From: Neoceratodus forsteri
Taxonomy: Eukaryota > Chordata > Ceratodontiformes > Ceratodontidae
Assembly: GCA_016271365.2 (NCBI GenBank)
Contig: CM057449.1
Coordinates: 1,561,552,501-1,561,616,500, forward strand
Direction: 5' to 3'
Length of the DNA stretch: 64,000 bases
Each line of letters begins with the position of its first letter. The first letter of the stretch is position 1. Shown here one piece after another: positions 53,844 to 64,000 of the stretch. The position numbers were made by a program, and so were the translations under genes. The notes beneath the pieces were generated by a model. That model worked only from the letters and a program-made list of their open reading frames with translations. It ran no database searches and was not told the DNA's origin.

Positions 53844-55281
53844 TCAAATTTGGCTGTATGGCCAATATCCTACGGGATAACCCTTGCCCCAGTGCAGTTG
53901 TTTTGGGGTTCTTTTGTTGTTTACTTTGTTGAAAGCTAGCCCAGTAAAAGGCATCACCAAGAGCTTTTTGTCTGCAGCTGTAAGGAAGAAAAGAAAGGAT
54001 GTAGGTTTTATATTCCACCTTACATACAGACTGTATCCCTTAACACTTTAGAATCCAGGAGGAGTAGGGGAACAGAAGGGTGCTGCCATGTTTAGTGCAC
54101 GGAAAGACTAAAAAAAGTGCCTTCATGCAGGGACTGAAGTGACTCAATACAGGCATGAGGGGCACTACAGGGGCTTCTGCCTTGTTTTCCTAGCAGCAGT
54201 CTTTGCTTTCTGGGGTTGCATAAAGAGGAACACAACCAGAAAGGTAGGGGAGTAAGAATGTAATGATGACTGCAGGGTTCTGACTTATAATGTGTCACTC
54301 TGTGATGCCCCCCAACACACATGATGATGGTGGGTTTTCCAGAGTTCAAAAGTTGGATGCTGTTCTGTTCAGGGTTGTCATCGAGGCACAGGTCAGGAAG
54401 CATAGGAAAAACAAGGAGCAGTTGTAAAATTCACAACAAGAGTTTTATTTGTACTAGCAGTTACATAAAAAAAAATAGTATTGTTCAGTATAACTATTTA
54501 CAAAGGCCAAATAAAATAGAGGAGACCCATCAGTTTTCCTTCGGTCTCTGTGTGTCCACTTGCAAGGAATTGCAGCTCTGTCTTACAAGTCCTTCCAACC
54601 CCCCCATTCTTAACAAGCATCTTCCAAAGTGTCCATTTGTTTCAGGCAGGTGCTGGCAGAAACGCAGTGTGCCTGAGCTGAGGCTCCTTTTCTACAGCTC
54701 TTCTGCAAAAGGCTTAACAACTGTACTCGGGTAACCTCTCGAGTTTCCAATAGCGTTTTGCAGTCATCTCAAACTATAGTTATATACATTTCAACAGTAA
54801 CACTATATATTTTCCTAAACAAAAGGATCCCAATATCAGGTACATTTCCACATAATGATATACATATATTTTTATACCAGCAGATATGCAAGGGAGGAAA
54901 AGACAAACAGAAAGGGAAGACTGAGAGACACTGAGAGGCAAAGAATTGCGAGACTGTCGGGGTGATCAAATCCTAGGTCTCACCGGAAAATTTGGTTGAG
55001 CAACCAGACAGACAAATAGACAGGAAAGGAGAGAATAGAACAGATCCCTGCATTCAAACTCTTTCCATAACAACTGGGACAGGGTCCTATTCCACCCTGT
55101 CACGAGGGTCTCACTCCCCATACCTTTCAACTTTTTTGCCATGTAAATGTTGGAGTACTATTCTGAAAATGTGGAGAAAATGAGACAACTTGTTGGCCAC
55201 ATTATCAAACTATGGAGATACTATCTCAAAAATCCAGGTAGTACAGTATATCATCTGGCTCCACCCTGTGACATCAGATCC
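53844..55281. other. No recognised gene or repeat
   Basis: A+T-rich, with short frames only. It might contain the 5' leader of element G if F inserted there, but no ITR could be found. Confidence 0.45.
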
Positions 55282-55462
55282 ATCTTCATCGAGGTTATCC
55301 CTTCCAGCAGGCCACACCTATAGAATTACAGCCATCAGGCACTAGGACCACACGGAAACTTCTCTAGCTAGCAGTCTGTCGGGGGGGCACCCACGCTAGC
55401 ATCTCATGCCGATGACCTGCTTCCCATATAAGCACGGACAGCCCCACACCTTCCTCAGTTCT
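55282..55462 (+). repeat. Left ITR of DIRS F
   Basis: Inverted, diverged copy of 60095-60270. It has CATATAAGC near 55427 and ends CTCAGTTCTTTT. Confidence 0.8.
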
Positions 55463-55603
55463 TTTCCTGCCATCGCACATCTGACTTAACAGAAGATACC
55501 TCCAGCTTCAGTCAACCGCCTTTCCTGTTGTACTTTTATTTTCATTTTTTGCTATCTTGAACCTGCAATCACTTTATTTTTAAAGTGTTTTTTACTCCTT
55601 TTT

Positions 55604-57050
55604 ATGCCGAACTTGATCTCCGAGAAGCTCTTTTGAATCTCTTCCTATGAGGAGAATATCCTCGAGAAGGATGGCCACGACACCTGCATCCATTGCCTAG
55701 CCCAGACCACGATATGCAGGCCTGCTACCTCTGTCGCTGCTTCCACCAGGCTACCAGGAGGTGCCGCCAGAAGACCCTAGAAACCTTCCTGCTCCAACAG
55801 ATGGTTGCCCGCATGGAGAAGGAGCTTCAAGTTAGGAGTTCCTTGGTTTCCCGGCCTTGTCCTCTGGTTCCCAGTCATCCAAGACCTGAGACAAGTCAGC
55901 CGGGAAGCATAAGCACTGGGATAAGGACTTTGGGAGTGGTCCCCCCTTGCCAACAACTCTTCTCCATGGCTTGCTATGGCAGCCCCCCCCCCCCACCAGT
56001 CTTACTCTGGCCGGTGCTGGTTCGTCAGCATCGAGTACTTCCATGGCCCTGCCTACCTTTTAGCCCATGCTGTTCAGGCTCTTATTCTCTTCGGGCCATC
56101 AGTCAGGCAGTTCTGTCAGTTCGGCCTTTGCCAGCACCAGCTCGACACACTTGGGGGTTTCGGCCTCAGGGTCCCAGTCTCTAGAGTCACTCCCAGGCCA
56201 TTTCTCCATCATCCTCTCCTCCTCGGAACCAGACGACGGCACAGGTCAGAGGGTCGACGCCAGTGCCTCAGCCTACTCTGTCACCCTTTCCAGCCCCACG
56301 ACCGATGCCGGTCCTTCTGCTTCTGTAGCTGGCGATTTTGGTGGACTTCCAATCCATGCTGTATTCCCTGTGAGACTTCATGCAAGCCCGTCTTGCTCCT
56401 CCCAAAAGGGCCAGCGTCACATGGGCCTTCTGTGTCTATCTCTGCACCTTCCTGTCCCTCAGGGCAATGCCTTGGCCCTCATACCCCGACAACCACTCTA
56501 CCTCATCCTGGCAGGGGGAATGACGATGAGTACCACCCAGACTTTCTTCTTCCTGATGACATTGAGGAAGGCGTTGACTAGGATTGTGGGTGTGCCAGCC
56601 CTTCCCATTCTACTTCCATGGTGAAGAGACCCCAAGGTACATCCCTCGGTCCCCCTCCTGATGACCCTTCTTTTGTCTCAATTATGCGGCAGTTGCAGGC
56701 CGCTGTGGGGTTCGAGGTAGAGGAACAGGATCCGGCCCAACACCATCTGTCCCACTCCCTGGAGTTACCAGATTCTCCTCCTCTCATCATACCCCCCCCT
56801 CCCCCTGATGGAGCCTTTCAAGGATGCCACCGTGGCTGCCTGATTACGAACAAGTTGTACCAGGCCTCTGCAGGGAAACCGTTTTTTGCTGAGCAGCCTC
56901 AGGCTGACTCTGTCATTAATGCTGCCCATGATCGGACTAAGAAGCCAAAGCATCTCAACTTTCTCCCTCCAGACAAGGAGTTCAGAAAGCTGGATCAAAT
57001 TGGCAAAAGGACCTTTGCCTCAGATACTCTGGCCATTAGGGTCTTAAACT
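55604..57050 (+). pseudogene. DIRS F gag (3' end deleted)
   Basis: Start ATG 55604, with a TGA after ten codons. Module remnants are EKDGHDTCIHC and, in another frame, DHDMQACYLCRCF. Then KTLETFLLQQMVARMEK, a Ser/Pro-rich linker and capsid-like sequence: DDPSFVSIMRQLQAAVGF, LPPDKEFRKLDQIGKRTFASDTLAIRVLNYI, at which point the sequence jumps into RT. The RRHSWLRVSGF and basic-tail regions are missing. Confidence 0.82.
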
Positions 57051-58721
57051 ATATCCTAGTGCTCTGGGAGGGGATTCACACACTACTGCAAAAGAGAGCC
57101 TTAGAACCCGTCCCCGAGGATCAGAGAGACAGGGTCTTCTTACTCCCATTTCTTCCTGGTTCCCAAATGCACAAGGAATCTCTGGCCCATCCTGAACCTC
57201 CACAATCTAAATTTCTACCTCCAGTACAAGAAGTTCCAGATCGTGACCCTCCAAGGGCTGCTGCCTGTTCTGCCTCAGAGAGACTGGATATGCTCCCTCG
57301 ATTTGCAGGATGCATACTTGCATATCAAGGTGTATGCCTCGCACCAGCATTATCTCAGGTTTCAGTTCCAAGGAGAGAACTTCCAATTCCATGCCTTGCC
57401 ATTTGGCTTTTCCTCCGTTCCTCAGGTCTTTGCTTGGTAGTAGTGGCGGCAGCTCTCAAGAGGGAGTGACTTTGTCTTCCCCTACCTGGAAGACTGGCTC
57501 CTCAAAGTGCAGTCCTGAGAGCAACTACTCCAGACCCTGGTGCGTACAACACAACTGTTCAATGGCCTGGGAATCACTGTTAATCTGCTCAAATCAGTTT
57601 TGACCCCACGTCAGTGCCTACAGTACATTAGAGCGGTCCTGGATACGGCTTGGGGTATGGCTTTCCTCCCTCAAGGCAGGGTGAACCACATGATGGCTCA
57701 AGCCAGGCGGCTTTATAATAGCAGATATGTTTCAGCCAGATCCTTCCTCAGGCTCTTGGGCCTGATGGCCATAGCCATTGTCACAGTTCCTCTGGCCAGG
57801 CTGCACGTGAGTATCCCCCAGTGGACATTGAGGGTCCAGTGGGGTCAGCGCATCAGCAACCTAGAACAACTGGTCCTGGTGTCCTCTCCAGTCAGATGGG
57901 TGCTGCTTTGGTGGATGGAACCCAGCAACCTGTTGAAAGGGGTTCCCTTCCTCATTCCTTCCCCTTAGCAGATCCTTACCACAGATGCTTTGGGGTTAGG
58001 CTGGGGTCTCATTTGGGTCCTCATCAGACTCAGAGGACGTGGTCCAAAGTGGAGACCGACCTTCACATCAACATCCTGGAGATGAGGGCCTTTCTGTATG
58101 CCTTGCAAGCCTTCTAGACCCAGCTGTCCCTGTTGGTACAGATGGACAACATCAGTGTAGTCCATTACATCAACAAGCAAGGAGGGACCCTCTCGTACCC
58201 CCTCTGTCAGGAAGCCATAAGAATCTGGGACTGGGTCCTAGAACACGGCCTGGAACTCTCGGCCATCCATGTTCCAGGCGTCCAAAACATCCTGGTGCAC
58301 GAGTGGTAGCTGCTGACCTCGGTCATAGAAGACCTGTTCAGCAGGTGGGGTCACCCAGAGTTGGACCTTTTTGTATCCCCACTCAATGCAAAACTGCCGT
58401 GTTTCTGCATGCTAACTCCAGGGCCTGGAGTCTTCTGGCAAGACGCGTTGTCCCTGTCATGGAAGTGGAGATTTCTTTATGCCATCCCTCCCTTCCTGCA
58501 GATTCAGTGTGTTGATCAAACTTCAGATGCAACGGAACACTATGATCCTCATCGCCCCCTTCTGGCCTCTCCAGATTTGGTTTCATCTACTGCAGCAGGT
58601 GGCAGTGGAGGCTTCAGTGTCTCTTCCCCTGTGCATAGGCATGCTCTGGCAGAAACAGGGCACCCTGGTCCATCCAGACCTCAAGTCTCTACATCTTCAT
58701 GCTTGGCTTCTGAAAATGTAG
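57051..58721 (+). pseudogene. DIRS F pol (5' end deleted)
   Basis: It begins at EGIHTLLQKRALEPVPEDQR, so the N-terminal region is missing. RT: CSLDLQDAYLHIKVY (motif A intact), ALPFGFSSVPQVFAW and YLEDWLLK at 57483-57506, where the first catalytic Asp is Glu. RNase H: TTDALGLGWGLIW, HINILEMRAFLYALQAF, then TAG, then QMDNISVVHYINKQGGT; the final Asp motif is deleted (NILVHEW). Methyltransferase-like part: LDLFVSPLNAKLPCFCMLTPGPGVFW, FLYAIPPFL, then MILIAPFWPLQIWFHLL. Close at TAG 58719-58721. Confidence 0.85.
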
Positions 58722-59773
58722 CCACGGCTAGATTCGGGGTGTCCCCAAGGGTAGCTGATGTTCTGGTGGCAGCTAGGAAGCCCTGCACCAGGGCTACATA
58801 TTCCGGGAAGTGGAAGTGCTTTGCTCTGTGGGCCATGGCCCACTAGCTGGATCCTTTCACTTGTCCTGTGAATCAGATTGTGGAGTACTTGCTGTCCCTC
58901 TCAGATTCTGGACTGATGTACTCCTCCATTAAGGTGCACTTGTCAGCTATTTCAGCTTTTCATGTGCCTGTTGATGGACGTAAAGTGGCACAGTTAGAGG
59001 TGTCGCGTAGCTTCCTGAGGGTCATTCTTTATCTGAAGCCCCCCCATTTGCAATCCGGTCCCACCTTGGGACCTGAATTTTATGTTAGAAAAACAGACTT
59101 TGGCTTCTTTTGAGCCAGCCACAACTTGGAAGCTACGCTTTCTGTCATGGAAAACATTATTTTTAGTTGCTATTTCTTCAGCCTGAAGGATTTCAGAGCT
59201 GCAGGCTCTTATATGTGAGCCTCCTTATTTGATTTTCCACAAAGACAAGTGCATTTGTGTACGAATCCTGAGTTTCTTCCTAAGGTGGAGTCTTGAGTTC
59301 TTAAGGTGGTGTCTGAGTTTACTTTAAATCAAACGATCCACCTGCCTGTTTATTACCCAGAGCATGCCAATACAGGGGAAACATAGCTCCATACTTTAGA
59401 TGTACATAGAATATTCAGGTATTATACTTGCCGCACGAAGGACTGTAGGAAATCCTCGCAGTTATTTGTTTCTTTCACCCCTGGGAAAGAGGGTGTTCCT
59501 GTTTCTAAAAAGTGTCTGTCCAAATGGTTGGCTAACTGTATTGTTTTCTGTTATAGGAAGTACAGTAAGGAACTTCCTGGGGTTGTTCATGACCATTCCA
59601 TTAAGGGTATGGCTATGTCTATTGTCAGTTTCAAGAATGGGTCGGCTGCTGAGATATGTGCTGCTGCCACGTGGAGTACTGTTGACACCTTTACCAAGCA
59701 CTACAGTCTGGACATTGCCTTGAGACGTAGGGCCAGTTTCGGCCTAGCTGTGTTTCAGGGCCTTCTTTCTTAG
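58570..59773 (+). pseudogene. DIRS F tyrosine recombinase
   Basis: -1 frame relative to pol; start approximate. It has ARFGVSPRVADVLVAARKPCTRATY, a changed SGKWKCFALWAMAH then TAG, YSSIKVHLSAISAFHVPVDGR, FLSWKTLFLVAISSA then TGA in place of catalytic Arg I (SA*RIS), HDHSIKGMAMSIVSF (HxxK instead of HxxR) and ICAAATWSTVDTFTKHYSLD. End LAVFQGLLS, TAG 59771-59773. Both conserved arginines are lost. Confidence 0.86.
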
Positions 59774-59826
59774 GCTTATGGTCTCCAGCTTCCCAGTCTG
59801 GTTCTGCTGTCAGAACTGCTTGGGAC

Positions 59827-59938
59827 TCATTCTATAGGTGTGGCCTGCTGCAACAGATGCTGTCAATGAAGATAATACAGTTATGTAAGAACTTACCATA
59901 ACAGCAGATCTTCAAGAATATCTCTTGTAGCAGGCCAT
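59827..59938. repeat. ICR of DIRS F
   Basis: ATTCTATAGGTGTGGCCTGC is the inverse of F's left end and TTATGTAAGAACTTACCATA the inverse of its right end. The junction is AAGAT|AATACAG. Confidence 0.87.
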
Positions 59939-60094
59939 GCTGTTCCTCCCTCCATCCCCCTTGATCTGGGGGACTCTCTGTGTTTGTCTTTCTATCTCCT
60001 TGTTAGTGACCTTCTGTTTTACTTCTATTGGCGGGAACCTCTGCTTCTCCTCGGTTCGCCAGCTGGGAATTTCCTGCTTGTGGTCTTCGGCGGA

Positions 60095-60306
60095 AGAACT
60101 GAGGAGGGTGCGGGGCCACCCACACTTACATGGGAAGTACATTGTCAGCATGTGATGCTGGCATGAGTGGCCTCCCTGGTGGACTGCTTGCTAGAAAAGT
60201 TTCCGTGCGATCCTAGTGCCTGGTGGCTGTTGTTTTCTAGGTGTGGCCTGCTGCAAGAAATCCTCTCGAACATCTGCTGTTAAGTAAGTTCTTATGTAAC
60301 TGTACT
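60095..60306 (+). repeat. Right ITR of DIRS F
   Basis: Inverted copy of 55282-55462 with a small deletion in the outer ACTGTTACGGTAAG block (CTGTTAAGTAAG). Followed by TT. Confidence 0.83.
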
Positions 60307-60438
60307 TTTTCTTGTAGTTCTTCTTGTGAAGTAGGATTTTCTGATTTAAGCACTTTCTTTGCTGAGTTTTCTGTTTAAACTTTATCCTTTGACTTGTTCC
60401 CGAGTCTCCCGGTTTCACTCCATCAACAAAAGAACACC

Positions 60439-63400
60439 ATGGAACTGCAGCAACTCAGCTTTAAGTTCTGTGTCAGGTGCGAACAGAAGATGTCAGCCGC
60501 AGACCTGCACAATACATGCGTCTGTTGCCTGGGTGAGGGCCATGACATCGTGAATTGCTCCACATGTAGTGCCATGCTGTCATCCTCAATCGACGAACGG
60601 AAGGTTGACTCCTCTTAGGTAGGCCTAAGAACTGGACTGGGTTGTGGCCAGGTCAGCAACGCAGCTCTCTGGTCTAAAAGAGGATGTAGTTGGGGCAGGG
60701 GCCTCATCTTTCTGGACGTTTCTCCCACCTGGAGCCAGAGTCAGAGTGCCTTTAACAGATGATTTTCGCTAAATATATTTGGCCCTCCAGACCTTTGAGG
60801 AAAGCCCATTCCATCACAAGAAGCACCACTGTCACTGGTCATGGGACCTGGAACGATCACACTTTTGCTCCCTTGACTCCCTGGACCACTCGGCCTTGGT
60901 CAAGCTTTCTTCAGTCAAGGGGCAGGTCGAGGTTCTCGTGGTAACCCATCCAGATCACTTGACCTCGACTCCGGTCAATCAGCTGGTTGAGATTTTTCTC
61001 TAGTTGGTCAACCGGCTGTCGGAGGAGGTCAGCAAGGAGTCACGGATCTCCTAGACCCCAGTGCTCTCGGTCCCCACTCAGGACGATGAGGCTGGGTTGG
61101 TACCCCTGATTGAGCCACCTCGGGAACTGCCTCCACCAATGACCGTGTCTCCAAAGCCTTTACTGATCTTGCTGCCGAATCACATTGTCTCCTAAGAGCC
61201 CCCCCCCCCCCCGTAGACATGCACTGCCTTTGGCCCTCGGATTGACGGTCAAGGCACCTTTCACAGTCTCAATCTCACTTGACCGGGAGACGTCACTCTT
61301 GAGGTTCTATGACCTCCTCATACTTGGATGAGAAGCTGCATCAACGCTGTATGCACTGATGCTACGAAGACCTCCTGTGGAAGCAGTGGTCAGTTGCAGG
61401 GAGGGGCAATGCTTTGCTCCCAGGGTTAATGGCCCATTGACCTCCTCTGGCCATTTTCCTGCTGACCCAGCAGGCCATGGCATGTGCGTGTGCTCCACTG
61501 GTGGTGGAAGCCCCTCCACTGCAGCCGCGATTTGGGGTGCCCACCAAGAAGTTCCACCCTGCTGTCAGCTTGCCAGGCCATCTGTCAGTGGACATCATCC
61601 AGGAGAAAAGCACTAGTTTGGTCCATGGCATAAAGAAGTCTGGGGCGGTCTTTGAGGAATCATTGAACTCTGAGGGTGAGTTCGCGATGGCCTCAAACAG
61701 GACCCAGCAGTTTCACTATATCTCCTAGGACAGTCAGTCTGCTTCATTGGACTCTACTTCTTTCGGGTTATTGCTCCAACTGATGTCGGAGTTCATGGAG
61801 GTTCCCTTGGAACCAGTGAAGAAGTGAACTAAATACCCATTCACTGACATCCTAGACAGGGACATGTCCCCAGGGGTCGTCTTCCCATTGGCCAAGACTA
61901 TCTTGGGACCAGCTTTGGAGCTTTTGCAGCATCCAGCATCCTGCCCAGTGCCCTCACTCAGATGGTCCACAAGTACACAGTCCCCACTGGTACCCTTTTG
62001 GTTTTCTTGGACCACCCCTTCGCGGAGGGCTTAGTCTTGGACTTTGCCTTTCACAAGTCAGCAGGTGAAGGGGACGTGGACAAGCCACCCAACAAGGAGT
62101 CCAAGATCGTAGCTGGCCTCCTGGCGCAAGCAGTTGTGCTATCATTTGCAGTGCTAACGACTTGGGTTGGGAAATGAGCCTGGAGTGTCAAGAGGGTTGG
62201 CCAGAGGGAGGAAGATTAAGCATCCAGTGGACTGCTTTCCTCTAGGGAAGGGAGGGTTGCAGTCTCGGCAGTAGCCCAACTCCTAACGTAAGCTGGGGAT
62301 TGGTGAAACCAGAGACAGCAGATGAATGGGGATTGGAGGAGAGGCAGACATAGTTGCATCAGGTATGGGAGCACACCTGATGACACCAGGGAATCATTGC
62401 ACATCCTGTCCTCCAGGGAGGAAATCCATGGTGGAAAACAGCCATCTGATGGGAGGTTGACACTGCTTCTGCACACCACGTCCTTTGCTGGATTTGGCCT
62501 GCTGTGGCCTGGCAGTTCCTGACCTTTACCACTGCCAACTAGATGTGTGGGGAGTTAGCCGCGGTGCAGAAGGCATCCCTGCCTCGGGGGGCCTGGCCAC
62601 GAGGTATGTCATTGGTGGACCAGGAGGAGTCCACAGCCACAGCAGGAAGGTCTCGGCTGGACAAGATAAGGGCTCTGGAGATGGCCGAAGGAGTACCCAT
62701 CTGATGGAAGCAAGGAGGGAAAAATAGAGTGGTGGGGGACAAGGAGTCCTAGAAACTGGACTATGTGGCCAAAAAGGTCTATTTGACTGCCTGCCTTGTT
62801 TTCCTGCAGGCCAGCTGTTCTGTTATGATGGCTAATTTCAGTCATTCCCTTTTCGGAATTGTTTGGCTTCTCCATCCTCTGCTTCCTGCCAGTAAGTAGC
62901 AGGGTGCCCAGATGATCCAGGATCAAGGGACCATGCTGGCTAAACACCAGCTACAAGCAGCCTTTGGCATGGGCAACTCCGGCACCTGTGCCATGGCTGT
63001 GGACATCGCCATGCGGCACAGGGCCTGGCTGATGATGTTCACCTTTACAGCAGACTGTACAAACTCACCGATGTCCCATTCCTGGGCACCGACCTATTTT
63101 GCCCTGGGGTGGAGGGACATCTCACCTGCACTGAAAGGTCCTTTGCCACCCTAGACTCTGTGGCTTCATCCCAGAAGGATCAGAAACCTGCTAAGATCAA
63201 AAAGAAGGCATTACTGTTTCAGGCATTTCAGCCACCGCACTCTCTGCTGCAGCCGCAGCAGGGGCAGTTTCAATGCTGGGGCCTGAAACCAGAGTTCAGC
63301 GGCCAGGGTCTGAAGGGGTACAAGGCCTCCCTTTTACTGGAGCCCCCTCCAAGGCTGCAAAGTGACGGGTTGCGGAGTGCCATTCCCCCTCCCATCTAGT
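60439..63400 (+). pseudogene. DIRS G gag
   Basis: ATG 60439 in a strong CACCATGG context. The module FCVRCEQKMSAADLHNTC then CCLGEGHDIVNCSTC has the spacing C-x2-C-x9-H-x2-C-x2-C-x4-H-x4-C-x2-C, the same as B apart from the first pair. A TAG follows at 60616-60618. Further pieces are spread over several frames: a Pro-rich linker, TGTLLVFLDHPFAEG and KPPNKESK (61960-62110), LDYVAKKVYLTACLVFLQAS (about 62756), and AMRHRAWLMMFTF (63008-63046), equivalent to RRHSWLRVSGF. A repeat-X-like segment interrupts it at 62155-62440. Badly decayed. Confidence 0.65.
62155..62440 (-). repeat. Repeat-X-like segment, copy 3
   Basis: The block at 62205-62255 (AAGCATCCAGTGGACTGC to GGGAAGGGAGG) matches X copy 2 (39624-39667) and the inverse of copy 1 (about 1470-1520). 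Similarity outside this block is weak, so the limits are approximate. Confidence 0.45.
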
Positions 63401-63439
63401 CCCTGTCCCAACTCCCATTTGGGGCCGGTTGTGTGACTT

Positions 63440-64000
63440 CTTCCTGCAGTGGTCTGCTATTACTTGGGACAAGTGGGTCCTTGAAGTGGTGGGCAAGGGT
63501 TTGTCTCTGGACTTTGAAGCTCTCCCGCCAAACCAACTCCAAGCTTCTTGGGAGACCAGGGTGCTGGAGGACATGCTCTCCGTGCTGAGGCCTGACACAG
63601 TTTAGCTCCTAGAGCACAGGATGATAGAGCGGCTCCCAGATGCTCTGGCCACATAGAGCTGTGTGTTCAGGTATGTACTGGTTCTGAAATGGGGTGGGAG
63701 GGCGCTCCATACTGGACTTGCACAATCTGAAAAAGTTCATACAGAAGCACAAGTTCTGGATGTTCACTCTGAACCAGATCATTCCATCACTGGAGCAGTA
63801 AGTGGCTCTGCTCCCCTGGACCTCCAGGACACTTTCTTCCATATCCCTGTCCATCAGTCCCCCTGCCAGTACCTCCCATTCAGGGCAGAGGGTGTGTTGT
63901 ACCAGTTTCATATCATGCCTTTCAGCCTCTTGTCCATGCTGGGGGTCCTCACCAAGTACATGGCAGTGGTAGCAGCCTTCTGCATGCAGGGGCATCCGGG
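63440..64000 (+). pseudogene. DIRS G pol, start of RT
   Basis: FLQWSAITWDKWVLEVVGKGLSL matches the pol N-terminus of A-E (SITSDQWVLQTVERGYSLEF in B). After TAG at 63603 come RMIERLPDAL, then APLDLQDTFFHIPVH (motif A with both Asp), YLPFRAEG-type sequence, MPFSLLSMLGVLTKYMAVVAAF. The window ends before the YLDD motif. Two or more stops. Confidence 0.75.

Larger units (their letters stand above)
55282..60306 (+). mobile_element. DIRS-type retrotransposon F, internally deleted
   Basis: Left end ATCTTCATCGAGG, right end AAGTTCTTATGTAACTGTACT. It is 5.0 kb, about 0.9 kb shorter than B and C because the end of gag and the start of RT are fused near 57050. The other parts are in standard order. The ICR at 59827-59938 matches the left end (GGCCACACCTATAGAAT). 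Confidence 0.88.
60307..64000 (+). mobile_element. Divergent DIRS-type element G (3' part outside window)
   Basis: The gag cysteine/histidine module, a capsid-like HRAWL motif and the start of RT follow the DIRS order. Identity to A-F is visibly lower, so it is a separate lineage. No left ITR was found between F and the gag start; the left boundary is therefore only the end of F. Confidence 0.72.

Noticed and set aside
55100..55281. Left ITR of G upstream of F
   Set aside because: No TATA box, CAGTTCTTTT block or GCAGCAGG motif in this stretch.
61201..61213. C homopolymer runs (also 27961, 55981) as regulatory elements
   Set aside because: Most simply slippage-prone runs in C-rich decayed coding sequence.

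Overview
This is a repeat-dense stretch of a vertebrate nuclear genome. I see no intact host gene, no rRNA or tRNA gene, no bacterial or phage feature and no CRISPR. Almost everything recognisable is decayed transposable element: DIRS-type tyrosine-recombinase retrotransposons, CR1 LINEs, L2-like LINEs, one L1-type LINE, one probable solo LTR and several short palindromic elements. Abundant DIRS copies together with CR1, L2 and a poly-A-tailed L1 suggest an amphibian (a caecilian or salamander); a lungfish or turtle is not excluded. Assigning the organism is inference.

Layout. 0-2.2 kb: a foldback repeat (71-292) and one copy of an unclassified dispersed repeat, called X here. 2.2-29.35 kb: a nest of elements. 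DIRS element A (2227-29351) was split in its gag by DIRS B (3722-15868). B was split inside its right terminal repeat by DIRS C (9687-15850). The recombinase gene of A was split again by a block of L2-type LINEs (19004-23957) and by a nearly full-length antisense CR1 (24439-28606). 29.35-45.28 kb: A+T-richer DNA with L2, CR1 and L1 fragments, a 143-bp palindromic element, an array of about 295-bp foldback units, a second X copy and about 3 kb with no recognisable feature. 45.28-53.51 kb: DIRS E, with a LINE inserted in the zinc-finger segment of gag and a solo LTR in the recombinase gene. 53.52-53.84 kb: an element with 99-bp inverted repeats. 55.28-60.31 kb: DIRS F, internally deleted. 60.31-64 kb: the gag and start of pol of a more divergent DIRS element G, cut by the window edge. 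All six DIRS elements lie on the + strand.

A complete DIRS copy here is about 6 kb without insertions. Its order is: left inverted terminal repeat (ITR) with a TATA-like box, gag, pol (reverse transcriptase, RNase H, methyltransferase-like domain), tyrosine recombinase (YR) overlapping the end of pol in the -1 frame, internal complementary region (ICR), right ITR. Each ICR is the reverse complement of that copy's own two outer ends, so it works as a fingerprint and proves which left end belongs with which right end. All copies carry stops and frameshifts and look non-autonomous. Their value is as a readable insertion history: the order of events, an exact empty site and a likely AG^TT integration preference with no target duplication.
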